Below, one piece after another: positions 17,279 to 25,557 of a DNA stretch of 64,000 nucleotides. Position 1 is the first letter of the stretch. Every line of letters begins with the position of its first letter. The translations under genes were made by a program, and so were the position numbers. Source of the stretch: Thermomicrobiales bacterium (GTDB taxonomy: Bacteria; Chloroflexota; Chloroflexia; Thermomicrobiales; UBA6265); contig JAWKPF010000014.1 of the NCBI GenBank assembly GCA_041390825.1, positions 61,964 to 125,963 on the forward strand, in the 5' to 3' direction. Below the pieces are notes generated by a model. The model saw nothing but the letters and a program-made list of their open reading frames with translations. It had not been told where the DNA came from and did not search any database.

Positions 17279-17830
17279 CTAGGTCGTGACCTGATCACGC
17301 ATGGCATCGACCATGCGCGCGGAGATTCCAGGCACGCGGGCCAGCTCGTCGATCGAGCCGAACGGACCGATCGTTTCGCGATACTCGATGATCGCATCGG
17401 CGAGCGCCGGTCCGATTCCTGGCAAGGTGTCCAGCTCGTCGGCAGTCGCCGTATTGACGTTTATCCGCTCATCGCCTTCCTCGGCGACGGGAGTGCCTGG
17501 GCCGGGTGTCGGACGAATTCTGGGAATCTCTATCTCCTCCCCGTCCCGCACCCTCCGCGCGAGGTTCAGCGCAGCAAGGTCTGCGTCACTCGTGGCGCCT
17601 CCCGCGGCACGTATCGCATCCTCCAGGCGGGCATCAGGATCCAGGTCATAGACGCCTGGCGCGGCAACCTCTCCGCTCACTTGCACCGAGATGGTTCGCG
17701 ATTGCGCAGCGTCACGCACGATGATCGGGGGCGCGGAACGATCGTCGAACACCCGCAACGCGGCAACGCCCAGCACGATGCCGAGCGCCACCGCCGCAAG
17801 CAGGATGAAGTTACGGCGTAGCCAACTCAT
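17279..17830 (-). CDS. comEA: ComEA-like competence DNA receptor (SLBB plus helix-hairpin-helix)
   Basis: Membrane-anchored DNA-binding protein that hands DNA to ComEC. Residues 1-25 hold one transmembrane helix (FILLAAVALGIVLGVAAL), next an SLBB domain (ISVQVSGEVAAPGVYDLDP), a proline-rich linker, and a C-terminal double helix-hairpin-helix (INVNTATADELDTLPGIGPA and ELARVPGISARMVD). 183 residues is normal. The ATG at 17830 is chosen because the membrane helix follows directly; upstream in-frame codons extend past the mfd promoter. Divergent from mfd. Confidence 0.92.
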   Translation of the reverse strand: MSWLRRNFILLAAVALGIVLGVAALRVFDDRSAPPIIVRDAAQSRTISVQVSGEVAAPGVYDLDPDARLEDAIRAAGGATSDADLAALNLARRVRDGEEIEIPRIRPTPGPGTPVAEEGDERINVNTATADELDTLPGIGPALADAIIEYRETIGPFGSIDELARVPGISARMVDAMRDQVTT

Positions 17831-17897
17831 GCGGGGACGGCTTTCGGCGCGATTCACATTCGACGGCAACATTTTACGGGATAAGGAAGGGGCACGA

Positions 17898-17906
17898 TGG
17901 TAGAAT
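17898..17906 (+). promoter_or_regulatory. Extended -10 promoter for mfd
   Basis: TGGTAGAAT (TAGAAT at 17901-17906) sits 75 bases upstream of the TTG start proposed for mfd. A hairpin ACCCCG-AGCAAC-CGGGGT follows in the predicted leader (about 17923-17940). If this is the promoter, the ATG at 17897 cannot be the mfd start, because it would overlap the -10. Confidence 0.5.
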
Positions 17907-17980
17907 TCCCGGCTGCCATCGACCCCGAGCAACCGGGGTTCGGAGGTTTCTTGGTGTTCCTCCAATCAGGAGCAGACTGC

Positions 17981-20900
17981 TTGAACCTTGCCCACCTCCT
18001 CCCTGACATGCTCCAGAGCACCTCGGTCAAGCGCTTATTCCAGCACGTGCAAGACGGCGTCGATGTGTCGGTTAGCGACTTGCCGAGTTCCGCGCGGCCC
18101 GCGGTCATCGCAATGCTTGCGACTCGATTCGCTAAGCCGCTGCTGGTTGTCAGCAGTCGGGCAGACCGAGTAGATGTTCTTTCCTCAGCGACGGCCGAGT
18201 TCCTCGACCGATCCCGCAATGTCATCCATTGGCCCGCGCCAGCGGCGCTTCCGTACGAGCGGATTCCTCGCGACAGCGACCAAAGCGCCGACTATGTTGC
18301 CGCGCTTCAGCAATTGACGAGAGCTCCGCAAGACGCGATCACGTTCGTTTCGGCGGCGTCCATGACCCATCCAGTTCTGTCACCTGGAGACTTGCTGGCC
18401 CACCAGCGGTCGGTTTCCAATGGAAAGATCGTGCGGCAAGCGGATCTCTTTGCGTGGGCTGCTTCGGTTGGCTATGAGCCGGTGACGATCGTTCAACGTG
18501 TTGGCGAGGTCGCGCGCCGAGGCGGCATCATCGATATCTTTTCGCCGGGAACGTCCGGTCCGGCCCGCCTGGACTTTTTCGGTGACGAGCTGGAGAGCAT
18601 CCGGCTCTTCGATCCCAGCTCCCAACGATCCCAGGAACGACTCGATTCCTTGACGCTGCTTCCGGCCATCGAGCTTCCGGTTTGGAAACTGGCGGAGGCA
18701 TCAGCCAAAATCCGAAATCTCGATATTGCGCCGCTGCGTCTCGAAGTGCGCGAAGAGCTCAGCCGCACGCTCGAGCGAGCCGCTGACGGGCATATCCCGT
18801 CTGAACTCGATCTCTTCGCGCCGTTCCTGCTCGATCGCCCGGTGACGATCCTCGATCACCTTCCCTCCGAGACGATCGTCGTACTGGACGACCCTGCGAC
18901 CATTGCGCTCGCCGGCTCACAGCGCGATGAACATGCCCGCGATCACTACCTGGCAGCCGTCAACAGCCGAGAGCTTCCAGCGGGGCTGCCCAATCCGTTC
19001 GTGCCATTTGAAGACCTGATGGCCAGGGTTGCGCAACAGCAGACCGTCTCGTTCGGAGACGATTTTGAATCCGCGCATGAAACCGTCAGGTTCGAAGGCT
19101 GGTCGGCATCGTCTCAGTTCGCCGGGCGCATCCCCGAAATCATCACTGCGGTGTCTGACAGGCTGAACGATGGCTGGCGCGTCGAGCTCGCGACCGATCA
19201 GGTCGATCGCCTGACCGATATCTTCGAAGAGCACGAACTCTTTCCCAGGCGCACAAAAGGCGACAGCCGTGGACAGCGTTCCCCGCTGGCGCCGGGCGAG
19301 GTGGAAATCGTTTCCTCTGATCTGGACGGTGGTTTCGAAGTCGCCAGCGAGAGCGTGCTGCTGCTTACCGACCTCGAGCTTTTTGGCTTCCACAAAGCCA
19401 TTCGCGCCCGCGAGCCAAGGAGAAAAGAAGCCGCACGCGCGTTCGCGGCCTCCTTGACCCCTGGAGATCACGTCGTGCACATCGATCACGGAGTCGCGAT
19501 CTTCCAGGGCCTTACGCGCATGGAGCAAGGCGGCGTCGAGCGAGAGTACCTCTTGCTGGAGTTCGCCAAAGGCGAGCGCCTCTATGTGCCGGTCGATCAA
19601 TCGCATCGGGTCACGGTCTATTCGTCAGGTGGGCTTTCACCGGCACTCAATACCCTCGGCTCTGGTGAATGGGTCAAGACGAAGCGGCGCGTGCGTCGTG
19701 CGGTGCGTGACATGGCCTATGAGCTGATCAATCTCTATGCGGCGCGCGACACCGCCCAGGGGTATCGATTCGGTCCGGATAGCGTCTGGGATCATGAGCT
19801 CGACAATTCGTTTCCCTACACGGAAACAGCGGATCAGGCGCGAGCAATCATCGACGTCAAGTCGGACATGGCCTCCGAGAAGCCAATGGACCGGCTGATT
19901 TGCGGCGACGTAGGTTTCGGGAAAACCGAGGTTGCCATGCGTGCAGCGTTCAAAGCGGTGAATGCTGGCAAGCAGGTGGCCGTGCTCGTCCCGACCACAG
20001 TGTTGGCGTTGCAGCATTTCGCGACCTTCACGCAGCGCTTGTCCGCGTTTCCGGTACGAGTGGAAATGCTCTCCCGCCTTCGATCCGAGAAGGAGCAGAA
20101 ACAGATCGTCGCCGGATTGGCGGACGGCTCGGTCGACATCGTGATCGGCACGCACCGCCTGGTCCAGCGCGATGTGCGCTTCAGGGACCTGGGACTGGTC
20201 ATCATCGATGAGGAGCAACGGTTCGGTGTCCGGCAGAAGGAGTTCCTCAAGCATTTGCGGACCGAGGTGGACATCATCTCGATGAGCGCCACGCCGATCC
20301 CGCGCACGCTTCATATCGCGCTGGCCGGCATTCGCGATATCAGCGTGATCGAGACGGCGCCAAACGCCCGCTTGCCGATCCGCACGTTCGTCACGAAGAC
20401 GAACGATCAGCTGATCCGCGATGTCATCTTGCGTGAGATCGAGCGCGGGGGGCAGATCTTCTTCGTTCACAATCGAGTCCAGTCGATCTCGAAGGTGGTC
20501 AAACACCTTCATGAAATCGTGCCGGAAGCGCGGATCGGTGTCGGTCATGGGCAGATGGACGAGGATGTGCTGGAATCTGTGATGATGAAATTCGTGCAAG
20601 GGGAATTCGACGTTCTCGTTTGCACAACCATCATCGAATCCGGGGTCGACATTCCGAACGCGAACACCATCATCATCGACAACGCCGACACCTTTGGCTT
20701 GACACAGCTCTATCAACTGCGAGGACGCGTAGGGCGTGGCGCGCACCGCGCCTATGCCTACTTGCTGGTGAAACCCGACAAGCCGCTTTCGCCCGAGGCC
20801 GAAGCGCGACTCGAGGCGATCCAGGAGGCGACTGAACTCGGGTCAGGTATGCGCGTCGCGCTGCGCGATATGGAGATTCGCGGAGCAGGGAACCTGCTCG

Positions 20901-21475
20901 GTGCCGAACAAAGCGGGCACATCGCGGAGATCGGCTATGAGCTGTACCTTCGCCTCCTGGCGCAAGCTGTCGAGGAAGCGCGCAGAGGCACGCCGATTCC
21001 AGAGATCGAGGCGGTTACGATGGATTTGCCCATCACTGCGCTGATCCCGGCTGACTATATTCAGGATGTCGAGCTGCGGTTGGCGACCTATCGCGCCATT
21101 TCGGGGATCGAAGACGACCGTGGGTTGCGTGAAATTCGCACCGAACTGGAAGACCGCTTCGGCGACATCCCGACTGAGGTCGAGCATCTCCTTGCGCTCA
21201 TCAAGCTTCGGCTCAGATCGGAGCGGCTGGGAATTGGCTCGATTGTCGAACGCGAACGCGAGATCGTCATTCGCCCGGTCGACACGACAAAGCTGAACGC
21301 CCGCAAATTGATCGCTCGATTTGGGCATGCCATCAAGATCACGCCAAACTCGCTTCGCCTACGGCTCATGGAACTCGACGAAGAGTGGGCCAAGGCGCTC
21401 GACACGGTGCTCGATGAGGTCGAGCTCGCGGTCGAGCGCCACCGCGATGCCGAAGCGGCGCTTTCCGTCGTGTGA
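17981..21475 (+). CDS. mfd: Transcription-repair coupling factor Mfd
   Basis: Superfamily 2 translocase that removes RNA polymerase stalled at lesions and recruits UvrA. In order: the UvrB-like N-terminal module (LPYERIPRDSDQSADYVAAL), the RNA polymerase-interacting domain (HIDHGVAIFQGL...GVEREYLLLEF), the RecG-like motor with Walker A GDVGFGKTEVAMRAAF, the DEEQRFG box and the TRG motif region, and the C-terminal D7 domain. TTG at 17981 is preferred over ATG 17897: it has AGGAG eight bases upstream, gives MNLAHLLPDMLQ, and lies after the predicted promoter. The resulting 1,164 residues fit the family. Convergent with mutS2. Confidence 0.95.
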   Translation: MNLAHLLPDMLQSTSVKRLFQHVQDGVDVSVSDLPSSARPAVIAMLATRFAKPLLVVSSRADRVDVLSSATAEFLDRSRNVIHWPAPAALPYERIPRDSDQSADYVAALQQLTRAPQDAITFVSAASMTHPVLSPGDLLAHQRSVSNGKIVRQADLFAWAASVGYEPVTIVQRVGEVARRGGIIDIFSPGTSGPARLDFFGDELESIRLFDPSSQRSQERLDSLTLLPAIELPVWKLAEASAKIRNLDIAPLRLEVREELSRTLERAADGHIPSELDLFAPFLLDRPVTILDHLPSETIVVLDDPATIALAGSQRDEHARDHYLAAVNSRELPAGLPNPFVPFEDLMARVAQQQTVSFGDDFESAHETVRFEGWSASSQFAGRIPEIITAVSDRLNDGWRVELATDQVDRLTDIFEEHELFPRRTKGDSRGQRSPLAPGEVEIVSSDLDGGFEVASESVLLLTDLELFGFHKAIRAREPRRKEAARAFAASLTPGDHVVHIDHGVAIFQGLTRMEQGGVEREYLLLEFAKGERLYVPVDQSHRVTVYSSGGLSPALNTLGSGEWVKTKRRVRRAVRDMAYELINLYAARDTAQGYRFGPDSVWDHELDNSFPYTETADQARAIIDVKSDMASEKPMDRLICGDVGFGKTEVAMRAAFKAVNAGKQVAVLVPTTVLALQHFATFTQRLSAFPVRVEMLSRLRSEKEQKQIVAGLADGSVDIVIGTHRLVQRDVRFRDLGLVIIDEEQRFGVRQKEFLKHLRTEVDIISMSATPIPRTLHIALAGIRDISVIETAPNARLPIRTFVTKTNDQLIRDVILREIERGGQIFFVHNRVQSISKVVKHLHEIVPEARIGVGHGQMDEDVLESVMMKFVQGEFDVLVCTTIIESGVDIPNANTIIIDNADTFGLTQLYQLRGRVGRGAHRAYAYLLVKPDKPLSPEAEARLEAIQEATELGSGMRVALRDMEIRGAGNLLGAEQSGHIAEIGYELYLRLLAQAVEEARRGTPIPEIEAVTMDLPITALIPADYIQDVELRLATYRAISGIEDDRGLREIRTELEDRFGDIPTEVEHLLALIKLRLRSERLGIGSIVEREREIVIRPVDTTKLNARKLIARFGHAIKITPNSLRLRLMELDEEWAKALDTVLDEVELAVERHRDAEAALSVV

Positions 21476-21489
21476 TAGAGCAACTCGAC

Positions 21490-23892
21490 TCATGACTCGG
21501 CAAAGTACGCGATGGTCACACCATCGCCGCCTTCGCCCTGCGAGCCCGGTTCGCTACGCTCGATCCCAGGATGGGACGATAGCTGACGGCGGACAGCCTG
21601 GCGTAACGCTCCGGTGCCCTTTCCGTGGATGATGCGCACGCTTGGCAGGTTCGCCCGATACGCGCTATCCAGATAGCGCTCGAGCTGGTCTTCCACATCC
21701 GCCACCCGCTCTCCGCGAATGTCGATTTCCATCGGCACGTAGACTCCGGAGTTCGACGCGATCGAAACCTTGCGTGCCGGTTCCTTGCGAGCGCCTCCAA
21801 GCCGCTTGAGACTGGACAGCTGCTGCCGAATACGGAGTCCGCCCATCACGACGTCGGCGGTGTCTCCTTCGATCGATGCGATCTCGCCCTCCATGCCAAG
21901 CGTCGTCACCTCGACGCGGTCTCCCACGGAGAGTGTCGGCAGCGCTTGCCGCGGCCGGCTGGCGCCCAGGCTGCGTCGAAGATCCTTCACCTGCCGCACC
22001 GCGCGGTCGAGCTCCTCCTGAGGTCGTTCGATCGAGGGCCGTTGATCGGGACGGGCGGCAGCCGCCTGTTGCAGCCGGCGAACGCTCGCACGCGCCTCTG
22101 AAAGCTCGGCCTCTGCGGCGGCAATTGCTTCCTCTCGCGCATTCAGTCGCTCGATTTCGGCATTGCGCAGTTCTTCCGCAGCTGCGCGCCTGAGTCGGGC
22201 AGCTTCCCGCCGTTCTTGCGCCGCCTGCTCGCGTTCCTGCTCCGTCCGATCGCGAATTACCCGGAGCTCGCCGAGGAGCTCATCGGTTCTGACAGTCTCG
22301 GAATCGATGTATCCCGCCGCGCGATCGAGTACCCGCTCGCCAAGCCCCAGCCGTCTCGCGATCGACAACGCGTTCGATTGCCCGGGAACTCCGATGACGA
22401 CGCGGTAGGTGGGTTGCAGTGTCTCCACATCGAACTCCACCGAGGCATTCTCAACGCCAACAGTCTCATAGGCGAAACTCTTGACCTCGGCATAGTGCGT
22501 CGTGGCGATGACCAGCGGACCGCGCTCCAGAAGTTCCGCGATGATCGCGCGCGCCAGCGCTGAGCCTTCGATGGGGTCGGTGCCCGAACCCACCTCATCG
22601 ATCAGCACGAGGCTGGTCGGTTCCACGTGTTCCAGCATCGCGATGACCGAAGCGATATGCGCCGAGAAGGTGGAAAGACTCTGAGCGATGCTCTGGTCGT
22701 CACCAATATCGACGAAGTACGAGCTGAAAACCGGCAAGATCGAGTGATCGTCCGCGGGAATGAAGAGACCGGATTGCGCCATGGCCGAAAGGAGTCCCAC
22801 GGTCTTGAGCGCCACGGTCTTGCCGCCGGTGTTCGGGCCGGTAATGAGCAAGATCCGAAAATCCTCGCCCAGGTCGATATCGATAGGCACCACCGTCTTC
22901 GGATCGAGCAGCGGGTGCCGCGCCCGTCTGAGCCGGATCCGCTGACTGGGATGCCCCGCGGAGTCACGGTCACCGTTCACCTGGCTCCAGATCGACGGTT
23001 GGGTTGCACGCATCTCGAAGGCGAGTCTCGCCTTTGCCATCGCGAAATCGATTCTCGCCACCGATTCGACCGTCAGCTTCAGCTCATTCGCAAATCGCCC
23101 GGTTTCTGCGCTCAGCTCATCGAGGATCCGCTCCACCTCGCGCGTTTCCTCGATCTGCGCCTCTCGCCACCGATTGTTGAGCTCCACCACCTCGAGAGGT
23201 TCGACGAAGATCGTTTGTCCGCTCGACGAAACATCGTGCACCACACCGGGCACCTGGTTGCGGCTGTCGGCCCGGACCGGAACGACATAGCGCCCGTCCC
23301 GGGAAGTAACGATCGAATCCTGCAGGGCCGGGTTCGATCCGCCGACGAAGCGGTTGAGTCGATCCATCAACCGCCCATGCGCGATCCGCACCTCCTTTCG
23401 GATTCTCGAAAGCGCCGGGCTCGCTGAATCGAGGACATCACCCGATGGGCCGATTGCCCGACCAATCGTGTTTTCCAGCTCGATTGCGTCGATGAGACCC
23501 GACGAGAGATCCAGGAGCTGCGGGAATCGCAGACCGACTTCGGGTAAGCGCTGGATCGATCTCCGCAGCAAGCGCGCGGCTCGGGCGGTCTCCGCGATCG
23601 TCATCAACTCCTGCGGAAGCAGGCGACTCCCCTTTCCGGCGCGCTCGGCTCCCGATCGAATGTCGCGCGCTCCACCAATCGAGATGTCCGGGAAGTTGGT
23701 GAGCAGATCGACGCCTTCGGCGGTCGCCTCGAGCCACCGATCGACCAACCAACGATCCGTCGATGGCTCCAGGGTCGAGGCAGTCTCGGCAGATACGGTG
23801 AACAGGCATTGCGCGGCCAGGCGCATGCGGACCGCATCGTATTCGAGTTTTTCCAGGGCAAGCGAAAGCTCGGAGGGTGAATTGTCAGTCAT
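21490..23892 (-). CDS. mutS2: Endonuclease MutS2
   Basis: MutS-family ATPase with a C-terminal Smr nuclease domain, implicated in suppressing recombination and, in Bacillus, in rescuing collided ribosomes. The core has Walker A GPNTGGKTVALKTVG, the SSFSAH-like STFSAHIASV block, Walker B LVLIDEVGSGTDPIEG and the HYAEVKSFA signature. A long coiled coil follows, then a KOW-like segment and the Smr domain with IDIRGERV and IIHGKGTGALR. It lacks the MutS mismatch-reading domain I, as all MutS2 do. 800 residues is usual. Divergent from lexA. Confidence 0.95.
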   Translation of the reverse strand: MTDNSPSELSLALEKLEYDAVRMRLAAQCLFTVSAETASTLEPSTDRWLVDRWLEATAEGVDLLTNFPDISIGGARDIRSGAERAGKGSRLLPQELMTIAETARAARLLRRSIQRLPEVGLRFPQLLDLSSGLIDAIELENTIGRAIGPSGDVLDSASPALSRIRKEVRIAHGRLMDRLNRFVGGSNPALQDSIVTSRDGRYVVPVRADSRNQVPGVVHDVSSSGQTIFVEPLEVVELNNRWREAQIEETREVERILDELSAETGRFANELKLTVESVARIDFAMAKARLAFEMRATQPSIWSQVNGDRDSAGHPSQRIRLRRARHPLLDPKTVVPIDIDLGEDFRILLITGPNTGGKTVALKTVGLLSAMAQSGLFIPADDHSILPVFSSYFVDIGDDQSIAQSLSTFSAHIASVIAMLEHVEPTSLVLIDEVGSGTDPIEGSALARAIIAELLERGPLVIATTHYAEVKSFAYETVGVENASVEFDVETLQPTYRVVIGVPGQSNALSIARRLGLGERVLDRAAGYIDSETVRTDELLGELRVIRDRTEQEREQAAQERREAARLRRAAAEELRNAEIERLNAREEAIAAAEAELSEARASVRRLQQAAAARPDQRPSIERPQEELDRAVRQVKDLRRSLGASRPRQALPTLSVGDRVEVTTLGMEGEIASIEGDTADVVMGGLRIRQQLSSLKRLGGARKEPARKVSIASNSGVYVPMEIDIRGERVADVEDQLERYLDSAYRANLPSVRIIHGKGTGALRQAVRRQLSSHPGIERSEPGSQGEGGDGVTIAYFAES

Positions 23893-23983
23893 AGCGAGAG
23901 TCTTTCGTCAAAACAGATATCTCGACTGCCTGGACACATCCTGCTTGAGTTTGTGCCGTTGGCGTCACAAAGAGAACGAGTGT

Positions 23984-24012
23984 TTGACACGAACATGTGT
24001 TCGCCATATAAT
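23984..24012 (+). promoter_or_regulatory. lexA promoter with embedded LexA (SOS) operator
   Basis: A consensus sigma-70-type promoter: TTGACA (23984-23989), 17-base spacer, TATAAT (24007-24012). The spacer contains the palindrome CGAACATGTGTTCG (23990-24003), which matches the Gram-positive and actinobacterial SOS box GAAC-N4-GTTC exactly. LexA bound here would cover the space between -35 and -10, giving autorepression relieved by RecA after damage. The transcript would start near 24019, about 45 bases before the lexA start. Confidence 0.9.
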
Positions 24013-24063
24013 CGAGTTCCAGGAACCCGCGCCCGCACTGGGACCTATGGCATGGAGAAAAGT

Positions 24064-24702
24064 ATGAAGGACCTCTCTCGAAGGCAACAGGCGATTCTCG
24101 ACTTCATCGAGAACTTTCTGGACGAGAACGACTATCCGCCCACAATTCGCGATATTCAGGCCGAGCTGGGCATTTCGTCAACCAGTGTTGTCGACTACAA
24201 CCTGAAGGTCCTCGAGGCCCACAACCTCATCCGTCGCAACCGCAACATCTCACGAGGCATCGAGCTCGTGAATCGTGGGCCGGGGCGGCGCAAAGTGGTG
24301 GCTGTCCCGATCGTCGGACAGATTGCCGCTGGACTTCCGATTCCTGTCCCCGAAGAGCTGGAAGGGGCCGAGGCCAGCGAGTCGATCGAGCTCAGTTCTG
24401 AGCTCATCCCGGATGGCGGCGCCAATCTTTTCGCGCTGCGCGTCAAGGGGCACTCGATGGTCGATTCGCTCATCAACGATGGAGACGTCGTCCTGCTCAA
24501 GCATCAGGCAACCTGTGAAAACGGAGACACCGTCGCCGTCTGGCTCAGGGACGAGAAGGAAACAACGCTCAAGAAGTTCTACTACGAGAACGGGCGCGTC
24601 CGCTTGCAGCCGGCGAATGTCACGATGGAGCCCATCTACACCAACCCGGAGAATGTCGAAATCCAGGGCAAATTGGTGACCGTCGTTCGCTCCATCATGT
24701 AG
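24064..24702 (+). CDS. lexA: LexA repressor
   Basis: SOS repressor that self-cleaves with RecA. The N-terminal winged helix-turn-helix (about residues 1-65, RQQAILDFIENFLDENDYPP, SSTSVVDYNLKVLE) binds the operator. The C-terminal S24 peptidase domain has the Ala-Gly cleavage site in GQIAAGLPIP, the catalytic serine in VKGHSMVDSLI and the catalytic lysine in KETTLKKFYYE. ATG at 24064 is chosen for its GGAG site six bases away; ATG 24052 is an alternative. 212 residues. The operator lies in its own promoter. No other clear GAAC-N4-GTTC box was noticed in the window. Confidence 0.96.
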   Translation: MKDLSRRQQAILDFIENFLDENDYPPTIRDIQAELGISSTSVVDYNLKVLEAHNLIRRNRNISRGIELVNRGPGRRKVVAVPIVGQIAAGLPIPVPEELEGAEASESIELSSELIPDGGANLFALRVKGHSMVDSLINDGDVVLLKHQATCENGDTVAVWLRDEKETTLKKFYYENGRVRLQPANVTMEPIYTNPENVEIQGKLVTVVRSIM

Positions 24703-24742
24703 CTCCGACGGACCGCGTCGAGAGAGCATGCGAGCATGCAAT

Positions 24743-24770
24743 AGCGGTGAGGCTGCGGGCCCTCGCCGCT
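24743..24770 (+). terminator. Hairpin after lexA, possible weak terminator
   Basis: AGCGGTGAGG (24743-24752) and CCTCGCCGCT (24761-24770) pair over ten positions with one G-U, around an eight-base loop. No T-run follows (GTTGACG), so it may slow polymerase or protect the lexA 3' end rather than terminate strongly. Confidence 0.35.
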
Positions 24771-24858
24771 GTTGACGCGTCCGGGCTCTCCGACCAAACT
24801 GGTATCATGGTTCCGCCGTGCACGAAGGGTGTCGGCTTGCGCGCTTCAGGGTGAATCC

Positions 24859-25557
24859 GTGACAAATGCCTTGACCGGGGTGCTGCTTGCGGCAGCGGCT
24901 GGTCTCAATGCGTTCCTGCCAATTCTCGGGTTGGCTCTTGCGGATCGATTCACCAACTATGTGAATCTCCCGCAGCCGTACAACATCATTTCTTCTGTCG
25001 GCGGAATCGCCATTCTGCTCGCGCTGGTCACCATCGACCTGATTGCCGACAAGATTCCCCGTATCGATCACATCAACGATCTCATCAACTCGCCTATCCG
25101 GCCGGCAGCTGGCATGTTCCTGATGATGGCTGTGGTCTCAGACGAAGGCGATATTCATGAAGTCGTCGCCCTCTTCATCGGGCTCGGCGTTGCCGGAGCG
25201 GTGCATGCCTACAAGTCGATCAACCGAACCCGCATCACTGTGGCTACCAACGGGCTCGCCAATCCGATGGTTTCCTTCATCGAAGATGGCATCGCCGGAG
25301 TGACGACTCTTCTTGCCATCGTGTTTCCATGGGCAGGGCTTGCGTTTGCCATCCCGGCGGGTATCGGACTCGCGTGGATCTATCGCAAGACCAGCGGCCC
25401 GAACGACTTTGTCAAGCAACCATCGGCAGCGTCCGAAGACGCGGTTGTCGTTTCTGAAGTGAATGTTGGGCGAAAGCCGCGCCGCCAGGTGGGACGCCGG
25501 TCTTCTTCGACCTCACCGTCCACCGTTCGACCGGAAGCACCCGATGCCCAAGCTTGA
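24859..25557 (+). CDS. DUF4126 family membrane protein
   Basis: A 232-residue polytopic membrane protein. The start GLNAFLPILGLALADR resembles DUF4126 proteins, with about five hydrophobic segments (ALTGVLLAAAAG, ISSVGGIAILLALVTIDLIADKI, LFIGLGVAGAVHAYKS, AGVTTLLAIVFPWAGLAFAI) and a conserved GLANPMVSFIEDG loop. Function is unknown for the family. The C-terminal 40 residues are basic and Ser/Thr-rich. GTG at 24859 is chosen because the first helix follows at once. An extended -10 (TGGTATCAT, 24801-24809 region) lies just upstream. It overlaps dnaJ by 14 bases. Confidence 0.75.
   Translation: MTNALTGVLLAAAAGLNAFLPILGLALADRFTNYVNLPQPYNIISSVGGIAILLALVTIDLIADKIPRIDHINDLINSPIRPAAGMFLMMAVVSDEGDIHEVVALFIGLGVAGAVHAYKSINRTRITVATNGLANPMVSFIEDGIAGVTTLLAIVFPWAGLAFAIPAGIGLAWIYRKTSGPNDFVKQPSAASEDAVVVSEVNVGRKPRRQVGRRSSSTSPSTVRPEAPDAQA

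Noticed and set aside
19637..20746. A 369-codon open frame opposite mfd
   Set aside because: Antisense shadow of the Mfd motor domain; low-complexity composition without any motif.
24725..24740. Short direct repeat of GAGCATGC after lexA as a repeat array or attachment site
   Set aside because: Only two copies, no spacing pattern and no integrase nearby.
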